A stretch of 48,856 nucleotides of DNA from Betaproteobacteria bacterium (GTDB lineage Bacteria > Pseudomonadota > Gammaproteobacteria > Burkholderiales > SG8-41), in assembly GCA_900299145.1 (NCBI GenBank), contig OMIN01000064.1, positions 1 through 48,856 of the forward strand. The letters run 5' to 3'. Positions 35,980 through 47,059 of the stretch are shown here, piece by piece; the stretch's first letter is position 1, and the number at the start of each line of letters is the position of its first letter. The translations under genes were made by a program, and so were the position numbers. Below the pieces are notes generated by a model, which saw only the letters and a program-made list of their open reading frames with translations, made no database searches and was not told the DNA's origin.

Positions 35980-36513
35980 ATGAGTCGCTGGAGTGTGTGG
36001 ATTTGGCCCCTCGGTATTTTCACGGTCATCGTGGTGTTCCTCGGCGTGGGCTTGACGCTCAATCCGCGCGAGGTGCCCTCGCCGCTCATTAACAAACCGG
36101 CGCCGCCGTTTGAGCTGCCGCAGTTGCACGCGCAGGACAAAACCTTTTCGCAGAAGGACATGGCCGGCAAGGTATGGCTGCTCAACGTTTGGGCGTCGTG
36201 GTGTGCGTCGTGCCGCGATGAACACCCGGTGCTGATCGAACTCGCGAAAAGCGGCAAGGTGCCAATTTACGGTTTGAATTACAAGGACAAGCGGCCCGAC
36301 GGCATTGCGTGGCTGAACCGCTTTGGCGATCCGTATGTGTTGTCGGCGTACGATGTGCAAGGCCGTATCGGCATCGACTATGGTGTATATGGCGTACCGG
36401 AAACCTACGTCATCGATAAAGCAGGCGTGATCCGCTTCAAGCAGATTGGGCCGGTGACACCGGAAGTGCTAAACGAAAAAATCCTGCCGCTGGTGGCCAA
36501 ATTGAACGGGTAA
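35980..36513 (+). CDS. ccmG: Thiol:disulfide oxidoreductase CcmG (DsbE)
   Basis: Membrane-anchored periplasmic thioredoxin-like reductant of apocytochrome c, 177 aa. The redox site is NVWASWCASCRDEHPVL (WCxxC); the fold continues with the cis-Pro in YGVYGVPETYVIDKAG. N-terminal anchor WIWPLGIFTVIVVFLGVGL. It lies 5 bp after ccmF. Confidence 0.96.
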   Translation: MSRWSVWIWPLGIFTVIVVFLGVGLTLNPREVPSPLINKPAPPFELPQLHAQDKTFSQKDMAGKVWLLNVWASWCASCRDEHPVLIELAKSGKVPIYGLNYKDKRPDGIAWLNRFGDPYVLSAYDVQGRIGIDYGVYGVPETYVIDKAGVIRFKQIGPVTPEVLNEKILPLVAKLNG

Positions 36514-36520
36514 TGAACGG

Positions 36521-37039
36521 TTGATTGTCTTGCGTAACTATTTGTTTTTATTGATTTTTTTGTTGACGCTGATTGCGCCATTGCAAGCCGCACCGACCGC
36601 ACAAGGTACGCCAGAGGGCAATCTCGATCAACGCGTGCAGCGCATCGCCGAGGAACTGCGCTGTCTGGTGTGCCAGAACCAGTCGCTCGCCGATTCAAAC
36701 GCCGACCTCGCCATAGACCTGAAAAATCAGGTGCGTGAAAAACTCAAGCAGGGCGCGAGCGAAAAAGAAGTCATCAATTTCATGACCGAACGCTACGGCG
36801 ACTTTGTGTTGTACCGCCCGCCGCTGAAAGCGACCACCATGCTGTTGTGGTTCGGCCCGGCGTTGTTGCTGATAGGCGGGCTGATCATGTTGTATCGCCG
36901 CTTGCGCGCGCGCGTGGCGGCTGTAACGGACCCTGAATTAAGCGCCGACGATCGCGCGCGCGCGGCCGCGCTGCTGGAGGGGAAAATGGACAACGGTTCT
37001 GACGATAAAAAGAGCGGCGGCAAGGCGAGGCGTCGATGA
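36521..37039 (+). CDS. ccmH: Cytochrome c maturation protein CcmH (CycL-like domain)
   Basis: Periplasmic thiol protein of the heme-lyase complex, 172 aa. The redox pair is in EELRCLVCQNQSLADSNADL (LRCxxCQ), followed by VREKLKQGASEKEVINFM and a C-terminal membrane helix. The start is uncertain: TTG at 36521 or 36530, no ATG and no good ribosome site. The hydrophobic core of its signal peptide (NYLFLLIFLL) is encoded by a copy of the dispersed AT-rich motif in reverse orientation, and all those codons are AT-rich. Confidence 0.93.
   Translation: MIVLRNYLFLLIFLLTLIAPLQAAPTAQGTPEGNLDQRVQRIAEELRCLVCQNQSLADSNADLAIDLKNQVREKLKQGASEKEVINFMTERYGDFVLYRPPLKATTMLLWFGPALLLIGGLIMLYRRLRARVAAVTDPELSADDRARAAALLEGKMDNGSDDKKSGGKARRR
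36533..36552 (-). repeat. Dispersed AT-rich motif, site 11 (within ccmH signal peptide)
   Basis: On the minus strand AATAAAAACAAATAGTTACG, differing from the consensus at one position. It lies within the first codons of ccmH. Confidence 0.8.
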
Positions 37040-38331
37040 CGGTATTCTGGATAGTGGCGGCGATTCTGATTGTTGTTGCCTTGTTGTTTGTTTTGCCGCC
37101 GCTGTGGCGCAAGAGTGCTGGAGCCGGAGAAGGCGATGCGAACCGCACGCTGAATGTTGCGGTGTATCGCGATCAACTCACCGAACTCGAAGCTGACCGC
37201 CGCGCCGGCACGCTAAGTGACGAACAGTACGAGCGAGCGCGTCTGGAGCTGGAGCGGCGGCTGCTTGAAGATGTTGCCGCCGCCGCGCCTGAAACCGCAC
37301 GCAGTACCAGCCGCGCGCCCGCCGTGGTGGTGGGCATTGCCGTGCCGGTGCTGGCAGTGGGCCTGTATTTTGCGGTGGGCACGCCGCGCGCGCTGGCGCC
37401 GTTGCCTGCAGCCTCACCGCACGGCGCCGGCGCAGGCAAACCGCCCAGCGCAGAGCAAGTCGAGGCCATGGTGGCGAAACTCGCCGAGCGCATGAAGCAG
37501 AACCCGGACGACGCACAGGGTTGGGCCATGCTGGGCCGTTCGTACGCGGTAATGAATCGCTATGACGATTCGGCCGCCGCCTACGCCAAGGCTGTCGAGC
37601 GCGTGCCCGACAACCCGCATCTGCTCGCTGATTACGCCGATGCGCTGGCGATGTCGCAAGGACAAAGCCTCATCGGCGAGCCGGAAAAGCTCATCATGCG
37701 CGCGCTGAAAATCGATCCGAATCACGTGAAGTCGCTGGCGCTGGCGGGCACTATTGCCTTCGACAAAAAGGATTTCAACGGCGCCATCAAGCATTGGGAA
37801 AAAATGGCGACGCTGGTGCCGCCGGATACCGAGATGTTTCGTAACGTGCAAGGCAGCATCGCCGAGGCGCGCTCGCGCGCGGGTGGGGGTGCGCCGCCGC
37901 CCATGGCCAAAGGGCCGGAAAAGACTGCGCCTGAAAAAGCTGCACCCGAAAAATCCATGCCGGAAAAATCTACGGCGACCACGGCTGGTAACGGCATCAG
38001 CGGCACCGTAACGCTGGCGCCCGCACTCGCAGCGAAAGTCTCACCGAACGACACCGTATTCATTTTTGCACGCGCCGCTGAAGGACCGCGCATGCCGCTG
38101 GCGATTCAGCGCAAGAAAGCGGGCGAATTGCCGATCAAGTTTGCGCTCGACGACAGCATGGCGATGAATCCCGCGTCAAATCTGTCGAGCGCGAAGCAGG
38201 TGATCGTCGGCGCACGCATTTCCAAGAGCGGCAACGCCATGCCGCAGCCTGGCGACCTGCAGGGCGCGACCAAGCCGGTGAGCAACAATGGCAAGAATCT
38301 CACGGTGGTGATTGATACTGAAGTGCAATAA
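37036..38331 (+). CDS. ccmI: Cytochrome c maturation protein CcmI (CycH-like)
   Basis: Apocytochrome c chaperone, 431 aa. Two N-terminal membrane helices (VFWIVAAILIVVALLFVL and APAVVVGIAVPVLAVGLYF) flank a cytoplasmic loop with the heptad-like segment RDQLTELEADRRAGTLSDEQ. TPR repeats follow (AQGWAMLGRSYAVMNRYDDS, then ADALAMSQGQSLIGEPEKL). A low-complexity linker with four PEK units (about 298-316) leads to a C-terminal beta domain. Stop of ccmH and start overlap by 4 nt. It is the last gene of the ccm cluster. Confidence 0.93.
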   Translation: MTVFWIVAAILIVVALLFVLPPLWRKSAGAGEGDANRTLNVAVYRDQLTELEADRRAGTLSDEQYERARLELERRLLEDVAAAAPETARSTSRAPAVVVGIAVPVLAVGLYFAVGTPRALAPLPAASPHGAGAGKPPSAEQVEAMVAKLAERMKQNPDDAQGWAMLGRSYAVMNRYDDSAAAYAKAVERVPDNPHLLADYADALAMSQGQSLIGEPEKLIMRALKIDPNHVKSLALAGTIAFDKKDFNGAIKHWEKMATLVPPDTEMFRNVQGSIAEARSRAGGGAPPPMAKGPEKTAPEKAAPEKSMPEKSTATTAGNGISGTVTLAPALAAKVSPNDTVFIFARAAEGPRMPLAIQRKKAGELPIKFALDDSMAMNPASNLSSAKQVIVGARISKSGNAMPQPGDLQGATKPVSNNGKNLTVVIDTEVQ

Positions 38332-38349
38332 GGCTTGTCAAAAATATTC

Positions 38350-38369
38350 AATTAAAACAATTACTTGTG
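38350..38369 (+). repeat. Dispersed AT-rich motif, site 12
   Basis: AATTAAAACAATTACTTGTG, preceded by AAAAATATTC, between ccmI and the fumarylacetoacetase gene. Confidence 0.7.
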
Positions 38370-38387
38370 AAAGGTTCGGTTAACACT

Positions 38388-39716
38388 ATGGCCATTCAAC
38401 TCGACGAAACCCACGACGCCCAACGCAAAAGCTGGATTGCCAGCGCCAACGGCCACGGCGTTTTTCCGATCCAGAACCTGCCGCTGGGCATATTTAGTAT
38501 CAACGGTGACACGCCGCGCGGCGGTGTCGCGATTGGCGACGAAGTGTTTGATCTGAAGGCCGCGTGCGAAGCAAAACTCTTTTCCGGCGACGCCGAAAAG
38601 GCCGCGCGCGCCGCCAGCAACAATACGCTAAACGACCTGATGGCCATGGGAGGCGGCCCGCGCGCGGCATTGCGCAAGCAACTGTCGGCGTTGCTTGCCG
38701 AAGGGACGGTGGAATCGAAAAAGGCACAGCCGCTGGCGGCTAAGCTGTTGCACAAAGCATCAGCGTGCACGCTGCACCTGCCCGCAAAAATTGGCGCGTT
38801 CACGGATTTTTTCGCGGGCATCACGCACGCCGAGAACGGCGGCAAGCGCCGTGGCTCTAATCCGCCGTTGAGTCCCAACTACAAATACGTGCCGGTGGCC
38901 TATCACAGCCGTGCCTCCACGGTGCGCCCCACCGGCGTCGAAGTGCGCCGCCCGAACGGCCAACGCGTCGTCGATGGCGAGAAGCTGCCGACGTTTGGCC
39001 CGTGTCTGAAAATGGATTTCGAGCTTGAGTTTGGCGTCTGGATCGGCCAGGGCAATGCGTGGGGCGAGCCGATTCCAACCGGTAAGGCCGCCGATCACAT
39101 CTTCGGCTACTGCATGCTGAACGACTGGTCGGCGCGCGACATTCAGCGCTGGGAGTCGCAGCCGCTGGGCCCGTTTTTGTCGAAGAATCTGGGTACCACG
39201 ATTTCGCCGTGGATCATCACGCCCGAGGCGCTGGCGCCGTTTCAGATCGCGCAGCCGCCGCGTCCCGAAGGCGACCCCAAGCCGCTGCCGTATTTGTGGG
39301 ACGACAAGGATCAGCGTGAGGGCCAGTTCGATCTGGAACTGGAAGTGCTGATCCGCACCGAAGCCATGCGCGCGAAAGGACTGCCACCGCAACGCATCGC
39401 GGTTTCCAACACCAAACATTTGTACTGGACGGTGGCGCAGATGGTGGCACACCACACCTGCGGCGGCTGCTCACTGGAGCCGGGCGATATTTTTGGCTCT
39501 GGCACCATCAGCGGCCCCACGCCGGAAAACTATGGCAGCATCGCCGAGCTGACCTATGACGGCACGCGCGACATTACGTTGGCCTCCGGCGAAATCCGCC
39601 GCTGGGTGAACGACGGCGACGATATTTATTTGCGCGCGCACGGCAAGCGCGCCGGCTGCGTGCCCATTGGTTTTGGCGATTGTTGCGGGCGCATGGTGGC
39701 GGGAAAGCCAGCGTAG
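38388..39716 (+). CDS. fahA: Fumarylacetoacetase
   Basis: Last enzyme of the tyrosine/homogentisate pathway, cleaving fumarylacetoacetate to fumarate and acetoacetate. It has 442 aa, near the 420 of typical FAH. The N-terminal SH3-like domain contains FPIQNLPLGIFS; catalytic and metal sites lie in YVPVAYHSRASTVRPTG (catalytic His), KMDFELEFGVWIG (acidic metal ligands) and LNDWSARDIQRWESQPLGPF; the C-terminus has GDIFGSGTISGP. The ATG at 38388 is chosen because similarity begins there; a GTG at 38367 is possible. No homogentisate dioxygenase gene is in the window. Confidence 0.95.
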   Translation: MAIQLDETHDAQRKSWIASANGHGVFPIQNLPLGIFSINGDTPRGGVAIGDEVFDLKAACEAKLFSGDAEKAARAASNNTLNDLMAMGGGPRAALRKQLSALLAEGTVESKKAQPLAAKLLHKASACTLHLPAKIGAFTDFFAGITHAENGGKRRGSNPPLSPNYKYVPVAYHSRASTVRPTGVEVRRPNGQRVVDGEKLPTFGPCLKMDFELEFGVWIGQGNAWGEPIPTGKAADHIFGYCMLNDWSARDIQRWESQPLGPFLSKNLGTTISPWIITPEALAPFQIAQPPRPEGDPKPLPYLWDDKDQREGQFDLELEVLIRTEAMRAKGLPPQRIAVSNTKHLYWTVAQMVAHHTCGGCSLEPGDIFGSGTISGPTPENYGSIAELTYDGTRDITLASGEIRRWVNDGDDIYLRAHGKRAGCVPIGFGDCCGRMVAGKPA

Positions 39717-39777
39717 TCACGCAATTTCGGGTTGCCGGGCAGCCGGCATCGCGGGAAGTCAGTGCAAGGAGGCATGC

Positions 39778-40863
39778 ATGAGCAACACAGCACCACTATC
39801 CGGGTGGCGTGAGGAAATGCAGGCTGCCTATCTCTACCGCGTGGTGGCCGATATTGAAGCGGGCACGCCGCGGGCTGCCCTGTTTACCGAACTGGCCGGC
39901 GAAGCGGAAAAGCAGGCGGCGATCTGGATGACGCTGGCCCGCGAGGCGGGATCGCCCGCATCTGCAACTTTGAATTACGTGCCCGACTTGCGCACGCGAT
40001 GCGTGGCGGCTTTGACGCGCCGTTTTGGCGCGCGTGCCATGCGCACGGCTTTGTCCGCGATGAAGGTGCGCGGCATGTCAATTTACACGCACGGGGCTCA
40101 GGCTACACAAGGAACGCAGGGGCATGAGTCGTCGGCACCGGGCGGTGAAATGGGTAAGCGGCATCGCGGCATGGGCAGTGGGGGCAATCTGCGCGCGGCA
40201 GTGTTCGGCGTGAATGATGGCTTGATTTCCAATGCCAGCTTGATCATGGGCATGGCGGGCGCCACAAGTACGATGGCGGACAGCAAACTGGTTCTGCTTT
40301 CCGGTGCGGCGGGGTTGATCGCCGGGGCCTTCTCGATGGCGGCGGGTGAATACGTGTCCGTGCGCTCGCAGCGTGAAATGTTCGAGTACCAGATCGGACT
40401 GGAGAAGGAAGAACTCGATCAGTATCCGGAAGAAGAAGCCGAAGAACTGGCGCTGATCTATCAGGCACGCGGCTTGCCGAGGGACGATGCGGCACGCCTT
40501 GCCTCGCAAATGACGTCCAACCCGGCGCTGGCGCTGGACACACTGGCGCGGGAGGAACTGGGCCTTAACCCGGATGATCTTGGATCGCCGTGGGGCGCCG
40601 CGCTCTTTTCATTTGCCGCCTTTGCTGCCGGCGCTGCTGTGCCGTTGCTGCCATTTCTCGTCGGAAATATTGCCCACGGAACCAACAGCCTGTCCGCCGC
40701 GATTGGGATAACCGTGCTCGCGTTGTTTGGCGTGGGGGCCGCGTTGTCGCTGTTCACCGGGCGCAATGCGTGGTGGAGCGGCGTGCGCATGCTGGGTATC
40801 GGCTGCGCCGCCGGCGCCGTAACCTACCTGATAGGCAAGTCGCTGGGTGTGGCGTTAACCTGA
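39778..40863 (+). CDS. VIT1/CCC1-family transporter with N-terminal ferritin-like segment
   Basis: Iron/manganese transporter-like protein of 361 aa. The first 60 residues (GWREEMQAAYLYRVVADIEA and FTELAGEAEKQAAIWM) resemble half of a ferritin-like/rubrerythrin domain, but the second motif reads EKQA where family members have EERHA, so the metal-binding His is replaced by Gln. The C-terminal part is the VIT1 domain: AVFGVNDGLISNASLIMGM, GAFSMAAGEYVSVRSQREMF and five hydrophobic helices. This plan resembles MbfA-type ferritin-like/VIT exporters. AGGAGG precedes the ATG. Cation specificity is unproven. Confidence 0.88.
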   Translation: MSNTAPLSGWREEMQAAYLYRVVADIEAGTPRAALFTELAGEAEKQAAIWMTLAREAGSPASATLNYVPDLRTRCVAALTRRFGARAMRTALSAMKVRGMSIYTHGAQATQGTQGHESSAPGGEMGKRHRGMGSGGNLRAAVFGVNDGLISNASLIMGMAGATSTMADSKLVLLSGAAGLIAGAFSMAAGEYVSVRSQREMFEYQIGLEKEELDQYPEEEAEELALIYQARGLPRDDAARLASQMTSNPALALDTLAREELGLNPDDLGSPWGAALFSFAAFAAGAAVPLLPFLVGNIAHGTNSLSAAIGITVLALFGVGAALSLFTGRNAWWSGVRMLGIGCAAGAVTYLIGKSLGVALT

Positions 40864-40867
40864 GGCA

Positions 40868-41260
40868 TTAACTTTGTTCCCACGGCAGACCGTCGTGACG
40901 CCAGCCGTTGATTTCATTGCGGTGATGGTTTTCACCCAAGTCCCCTTCGAAACCATGCTCGACGTGGTATACCTGCGTGAAGCCGGCGGCTTCGAGCGCA
41001 CGGCCGGCATCGACAGTACGGTTGCCGCTACGGCAAATTAAAACCACTGGCCGGTCTTCGCCGCCCGTAGCGCTTTTTACCTGGGGCACGAAGCGCTGTG
41101 GATCAACCTCCCAGTTGGGGCCGTCGCTCCAGGCAATGTGTATCGCGCCCGGTGGATGGCCGACAAAATAGTGTTCGATCTCACTGCGGATGTCGACAAG
41201 AATTGCACCGGGGTTCTGCTGCAGGAAATCAAACGCAGCTTTGGGTTCGAGATTTTTCAT
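40868..41260 (-). CDS. Rhodanese-domain sulfurtransferase
   Basis: Single-domain rhodanese, 130 aa, cytoplasmic. The active-site loop is VVLICRSGNRTVDAGR with the persulfide-forming Cys (CRSGNR), preceded by ILVDIRSEIEHYFVGHPPGA and followed by VYHVEHGFEGDLGENHHR. Such proteins transfer sulfane sulfur or act as sulfide/cyanide-handling factors. It is convergent with the VIT1 gene (5-bp gap) and divergent from metH. Confidence 0.93.
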   Translation of the reverse strand: MKNLEPKAAFDFLQQNPGAILVDIRSEIEHYFVGHPPGAIHIAWSDGPNWEVDPQRFVPQVKSATGGEDRPVVLICRSGNRTVDAGRALEAAGFTQVYHVEHGFEGDLGENHHRNEINGWRHDGLPWEQS

Positions 41261-41334
41261 ATGCAGATAACGCGCGTGGCAGGCAGCGCGGGAAAGTGAT
41301 TATAGTTTGCTAGCGATGCGGTTCCAAATTATTG

Positions 41335-41354
41335 TTTTAAAACAGATAGTTATA
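41335..41354 (+). repeat. Dispersed AT-rich motif, site 13
   Basis: TTTTAAAACAGATAGTTATA in the rhodanese-metH divergent region, upstream of the metH promoter. Confidence 0.6.
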
Positions 41355-41447
41355 AATCTGTTAGGCGAGTCTGGCGCGACGAGGCATCCAACGGAAGCCA
41401 GCCACGACAACCACTTACGAACGGCGAAATTCAATTGCGTGCTCAGG

Positions 41448-41453
41448 TATAAT
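41448..41453 (+). promoter_or_regulatory. Candidate -10 box for metH
   Basis: Perfect TATAAT that ends 9 bp before the SAH riboswitch, so a transcript from here would begin at or just before the aptamer. No good -35 is visible. The rest of the 312-bp gap 41261-41572 holds a dispersed motif (41335) and the riboswitch. Confidence 0.55.
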
Positions 41454-41462
41454 CCGCGCCTT

Positions 41463-41545
41463 GCCGAGGAGCGTTGCGACGGTTCATTCCCCCGGAATGA
41501 AATCCGCCAGGCTCGGTGAACCACCCCCGCAACGGCGCTCACGAA
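41463..41545 (+). promoter_or_regulatory. S-adenosylhomocysteine (SAH) riboswitch
   Basis: The pattern GCCGAGGAGCGTTGCGAC ... CCAGGCTCGGTG ... GCAACGGCGCTCACG matches the SAH aptamer. P1 is GCCGAG (41463-41468) with CTCGGT (41512-41517), and the pseudoknot pairs GAGCGTTGC with GCAACGGCGCTC (41529-41540). SAH riboswitches turn on metH and ahcY when SAH accumulates. It ends about 28 nt before the metH ATG, and the ribosome site AAGGAGG lies just downstream. Confidence 0.93.
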
Positions 41546-41572
41546 CTTTTTTCGCTATGAAAGGAGGACGTG

Positions 41573-45277
<3,705 letters not shown>

Positions 45278-45307
45278 TGGAAATCGGCGAAGCAACAGCC
45301 GAAGTTG

Positions 45308-45327
45308 TATAAGTATCTGTTTTTATT
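45308..45327 (-). repeat. Dispersed AT-rich motif, site 14
   Basis: On the minus strand AATAAAAACAGATACTTATA, between metH and the P460-cupredoxin gene, where the latter gene appears truncated. Confidence 0.75.
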
Positions 45328-45374
45328 GAATTTTTTAAGAATTGTAAGGATTTCGTGCCAGCATCGACAAAACT

Positions 45375-46022
45375 TTGGCCGGTTATGGCATGATGGCAGC
45401 GGTGGATGCCGTGCGTTCGGGCAAGGATGCACCCAGCGGCACCGTGCTGACGCTGGTGCAATATGCCGCGCAGGTCGACAAGGCAGGCAACCCCGTCAAG
45501 GGCGCGGATGGTAATTTCGTCAAGGGCAACATTGTCGGCTACGCGGTGATGGAAAAACGTGCAGGCTGGGGCGCGAGCATTCCCGCCGCGTGGCGCAATG
45601 GCGATTGGGAATACGCTGCGTTCACGGCGGACAAAAAGCCCAACGCCAAGGCCAACGCCAATACCAAAGCCTGCTTTGACTGCCATCTGCCGCATGCCGG
45701 ACAGGATTTCGTGATTTCGCTGGCCGGCCTAAAAGGCACGGCGCTCGGCGCGGCGCAACGGCCGAGCGGGCCGGGCACTGTGGCGATTGCCGAGTTCCTG
45801 TTCGGGCCGGAGAAAGTCAACGTCAAGGTCGGCCAGACGATCACCTGGACCAACATCGACGCCTCGCCGCATCAAGTGACGTTGCAGGCGTCGAGCGAAT
45901 TCCGTTCGCCGGTGATGTTGAAGGGTCAAAGCACATCGATCCAGTTCAACAACGAAGGCACCTACGGCTACATCTGCGGCCTGCATCCGGGCATGAAGGG
46001 CGAGATTGTTGTCAGCCGCTGA
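45375..46022 (+). CDS. Cytochrome P460-cupredoxin fusion, N-terminally truncated
   Basis: A 215-aa protein. The first part is the cytochrome P460 C-terminal region: VMEKRAGWGASIP, then NTKACFDCHLPHAGQDFV with the CxxCH heme site. The second is a plastocyanin-like cupredoxin with type-1 copper ligands in NIDASPHQVTL (His) and YICGLHPGMKGEI (Cys, His, Met). P460 proteins start with a signal peptide and about 40 further residues; here the frame begins at DKTLAGYGMM after a TAA at 45345, with only a TTG available. A signal-like peptide (MYKYLFLLNFLRIVRI) lies just upstream in another frame, so a frameshift or loss of the 5' end is likely. Without export, heme attachment would fail; probably a decaying gene. 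Confidence 0.75.
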   Translation: MAGYGMMAAVDAVRSGKDAPSGTVLTLVQYAAQVDKAGNPVKGADGNFVKGNIVGYAVMEKRAGWGASIPAAWRNGDWEYAAFTADKKPNAKANANTKACFDCHLPHAGQDFVISLAGLKGTALGAAQRPSGPGTVAIAEFLFGPEKVNVKVGQTITWTNIDASPHQVTLQASSEFRSPVMLKGQSTSIQFNNEGTYGYICGLHPGMKGEIVVSR

Positions 46023-46039
46023 TCGCTGATTTCGCAACA

Positions 46040-46076
46040 ACAAAACGCAAGCCTCGGCTTGCGTTTTGTTTTTTGG
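46040..46076. terminator. Strong rho-independent terminator
   Basis: ACAAAACGCAAGCC and GGCTTGCGTTTTGT form a 14-bp stem around a tiny loop, followed by a T-run on the plus strand and preceded by A-rich sequence, so it can serve both the P460-cupredoxin gene and the convergent Bug gene. Confidence 0.9.
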
Positions 46077-46087
46077 GACGGCAGAAA

Positions 46088-47059
46088 TTACTCCACGCGA
46101 ATATTCGCCGCTTGTATCACGTTCGCGTAGCGCTCGATTTCGCGCTTGAAGTACGCGGTAAATTCGCGCGGCGTGCTGCCCACCGCGTCAGCGCCTTCCT
46201 TCAGCATGAAGTCGCGCATTTCCGGGGATTTTAAGGCTGCGATGATTTCCAAGCCGAGTTTGTCGATCAGTGCCGCAGGGGTTGCCGCCGGCGCAAAAAT
46301 GGCGTACCAGTTCACTGACTCGAAACCCGGATACAGCGATGCCAGCGTCGGTAGCGCGGGCGCGAGCCGGTAGGGCGAGGGCGAACTAACGGCGAGCGCC
46401 TTTACCTTGCCCGATCGCATATGCGGAATCATGCTGATCGCGCCGGCGAAACTGAAATCGACTTCGCCGCTCATCAGTGCAATGGTCGCCGGGCCGGAGC
46501 CTTTGTACGGAATGTGCGTCGCCTGAAATCCCGCGCGCTGCTTGAACATTTCCAGCACAAGGTGATTGGCCGTGCCGGTGCCGCCGGAGGCGGCATTCAG
46601 CTTCCCGCCATGCTTTTTTGCCAGCGCGATGAAATCCCTGAGTGACCCAACTGGCAGGCTGGGATGCACGATCAGGAACTGTGCGTTGGATGAAAGCTGG
46701 CTCACCGGCGCCAGATCGCGCTGAACGTCAAACGGCAGATTCCTGTAGAGCGTCACCGCGCTGGCCAGCGAGGCCGCCGCGCATAGCAGGGTGTGGCCGT
46801 CCGCGGGCGACTTTGCCACGTATTCCGTGCCCAGCATGCCGTTGGCGCCGGGCCGGTTTTCGACGACGACCGGCTGGCCCATGCTTTCGTGAAAGTTGCG
46901 GCCGAGCAGCCGTGCCTGCGGATCAAGGCCGCCGCCCGGCTGCACCGGCACGACAATGCGAATGGGCTTGACGGGATAGGTTTGCGCGGCCGACAGCGTG
47001 GCCGAGCACAGCGCGGCGGCGCCCGCCACCCACGCAAGCGTGCGCATCGGCTTTTTCAC
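46088..47059 (-). CDS. Bug-family (TctC-like) substrate-binding protein
   Basis: Periplasmic TTT-type receptor, 323 aa. The signal peptide MKKPMRTLAWVAGAAALCS ends near LSAAQTYP, then TYPVKPIRIVVPVQPGGGLD and VVVENRPGANGMLGTEY. It starts with GTG at 47059, overlapping the TGA of the PhoX-like gene (GTGA), so translation is coupled to it. Pairing of a Bug receptor with a PhoX-like secreted protein is unusual; the ligand could be a product of that enzyme, but this is a guess. Confidence 0.93.
   Translation of the reverse strand: MKKPMRTLAWVAGAAALCSATLSAAQTYPVKPIRIVVPVQPGGGLDPQARLLGRNFHESMGQPVVVENRPGANGMLGTEYVAKSPADGHTLLCAAASLASAVTLYRNLPFDVQRDLAPVSQLSSNAQFLIVHPSLPVGSLRDFIALAKKHGGKLNAASGGTGTANHLVLEMFKQRAGFQATHIPYKGSGPATIALMSGEVDFSFAGAISMIPHMRSGKVKALAVSSPSPYRLAPALPTLASLYPGFESVNWYAIFAPAATPAALIDKLGLEIIAALKSPEMRDFMLKEGADAVGSTPREFTAYFKREIERYANVIQAANIRVE

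Noticed and set aside
34848-36257. 469-aa antisense frame across ccmF and ccmG
   Set aside because: Opposite conserved ccm genes; composition typical of a GC-rich shadow frame.
37909-37980. PEK repeats in ccmI as a coding-repeat anomaly
   Set aside because: Short low-complexity linkers between the TPR and C-terminal domains are common in CcmI; only four imperfect units.
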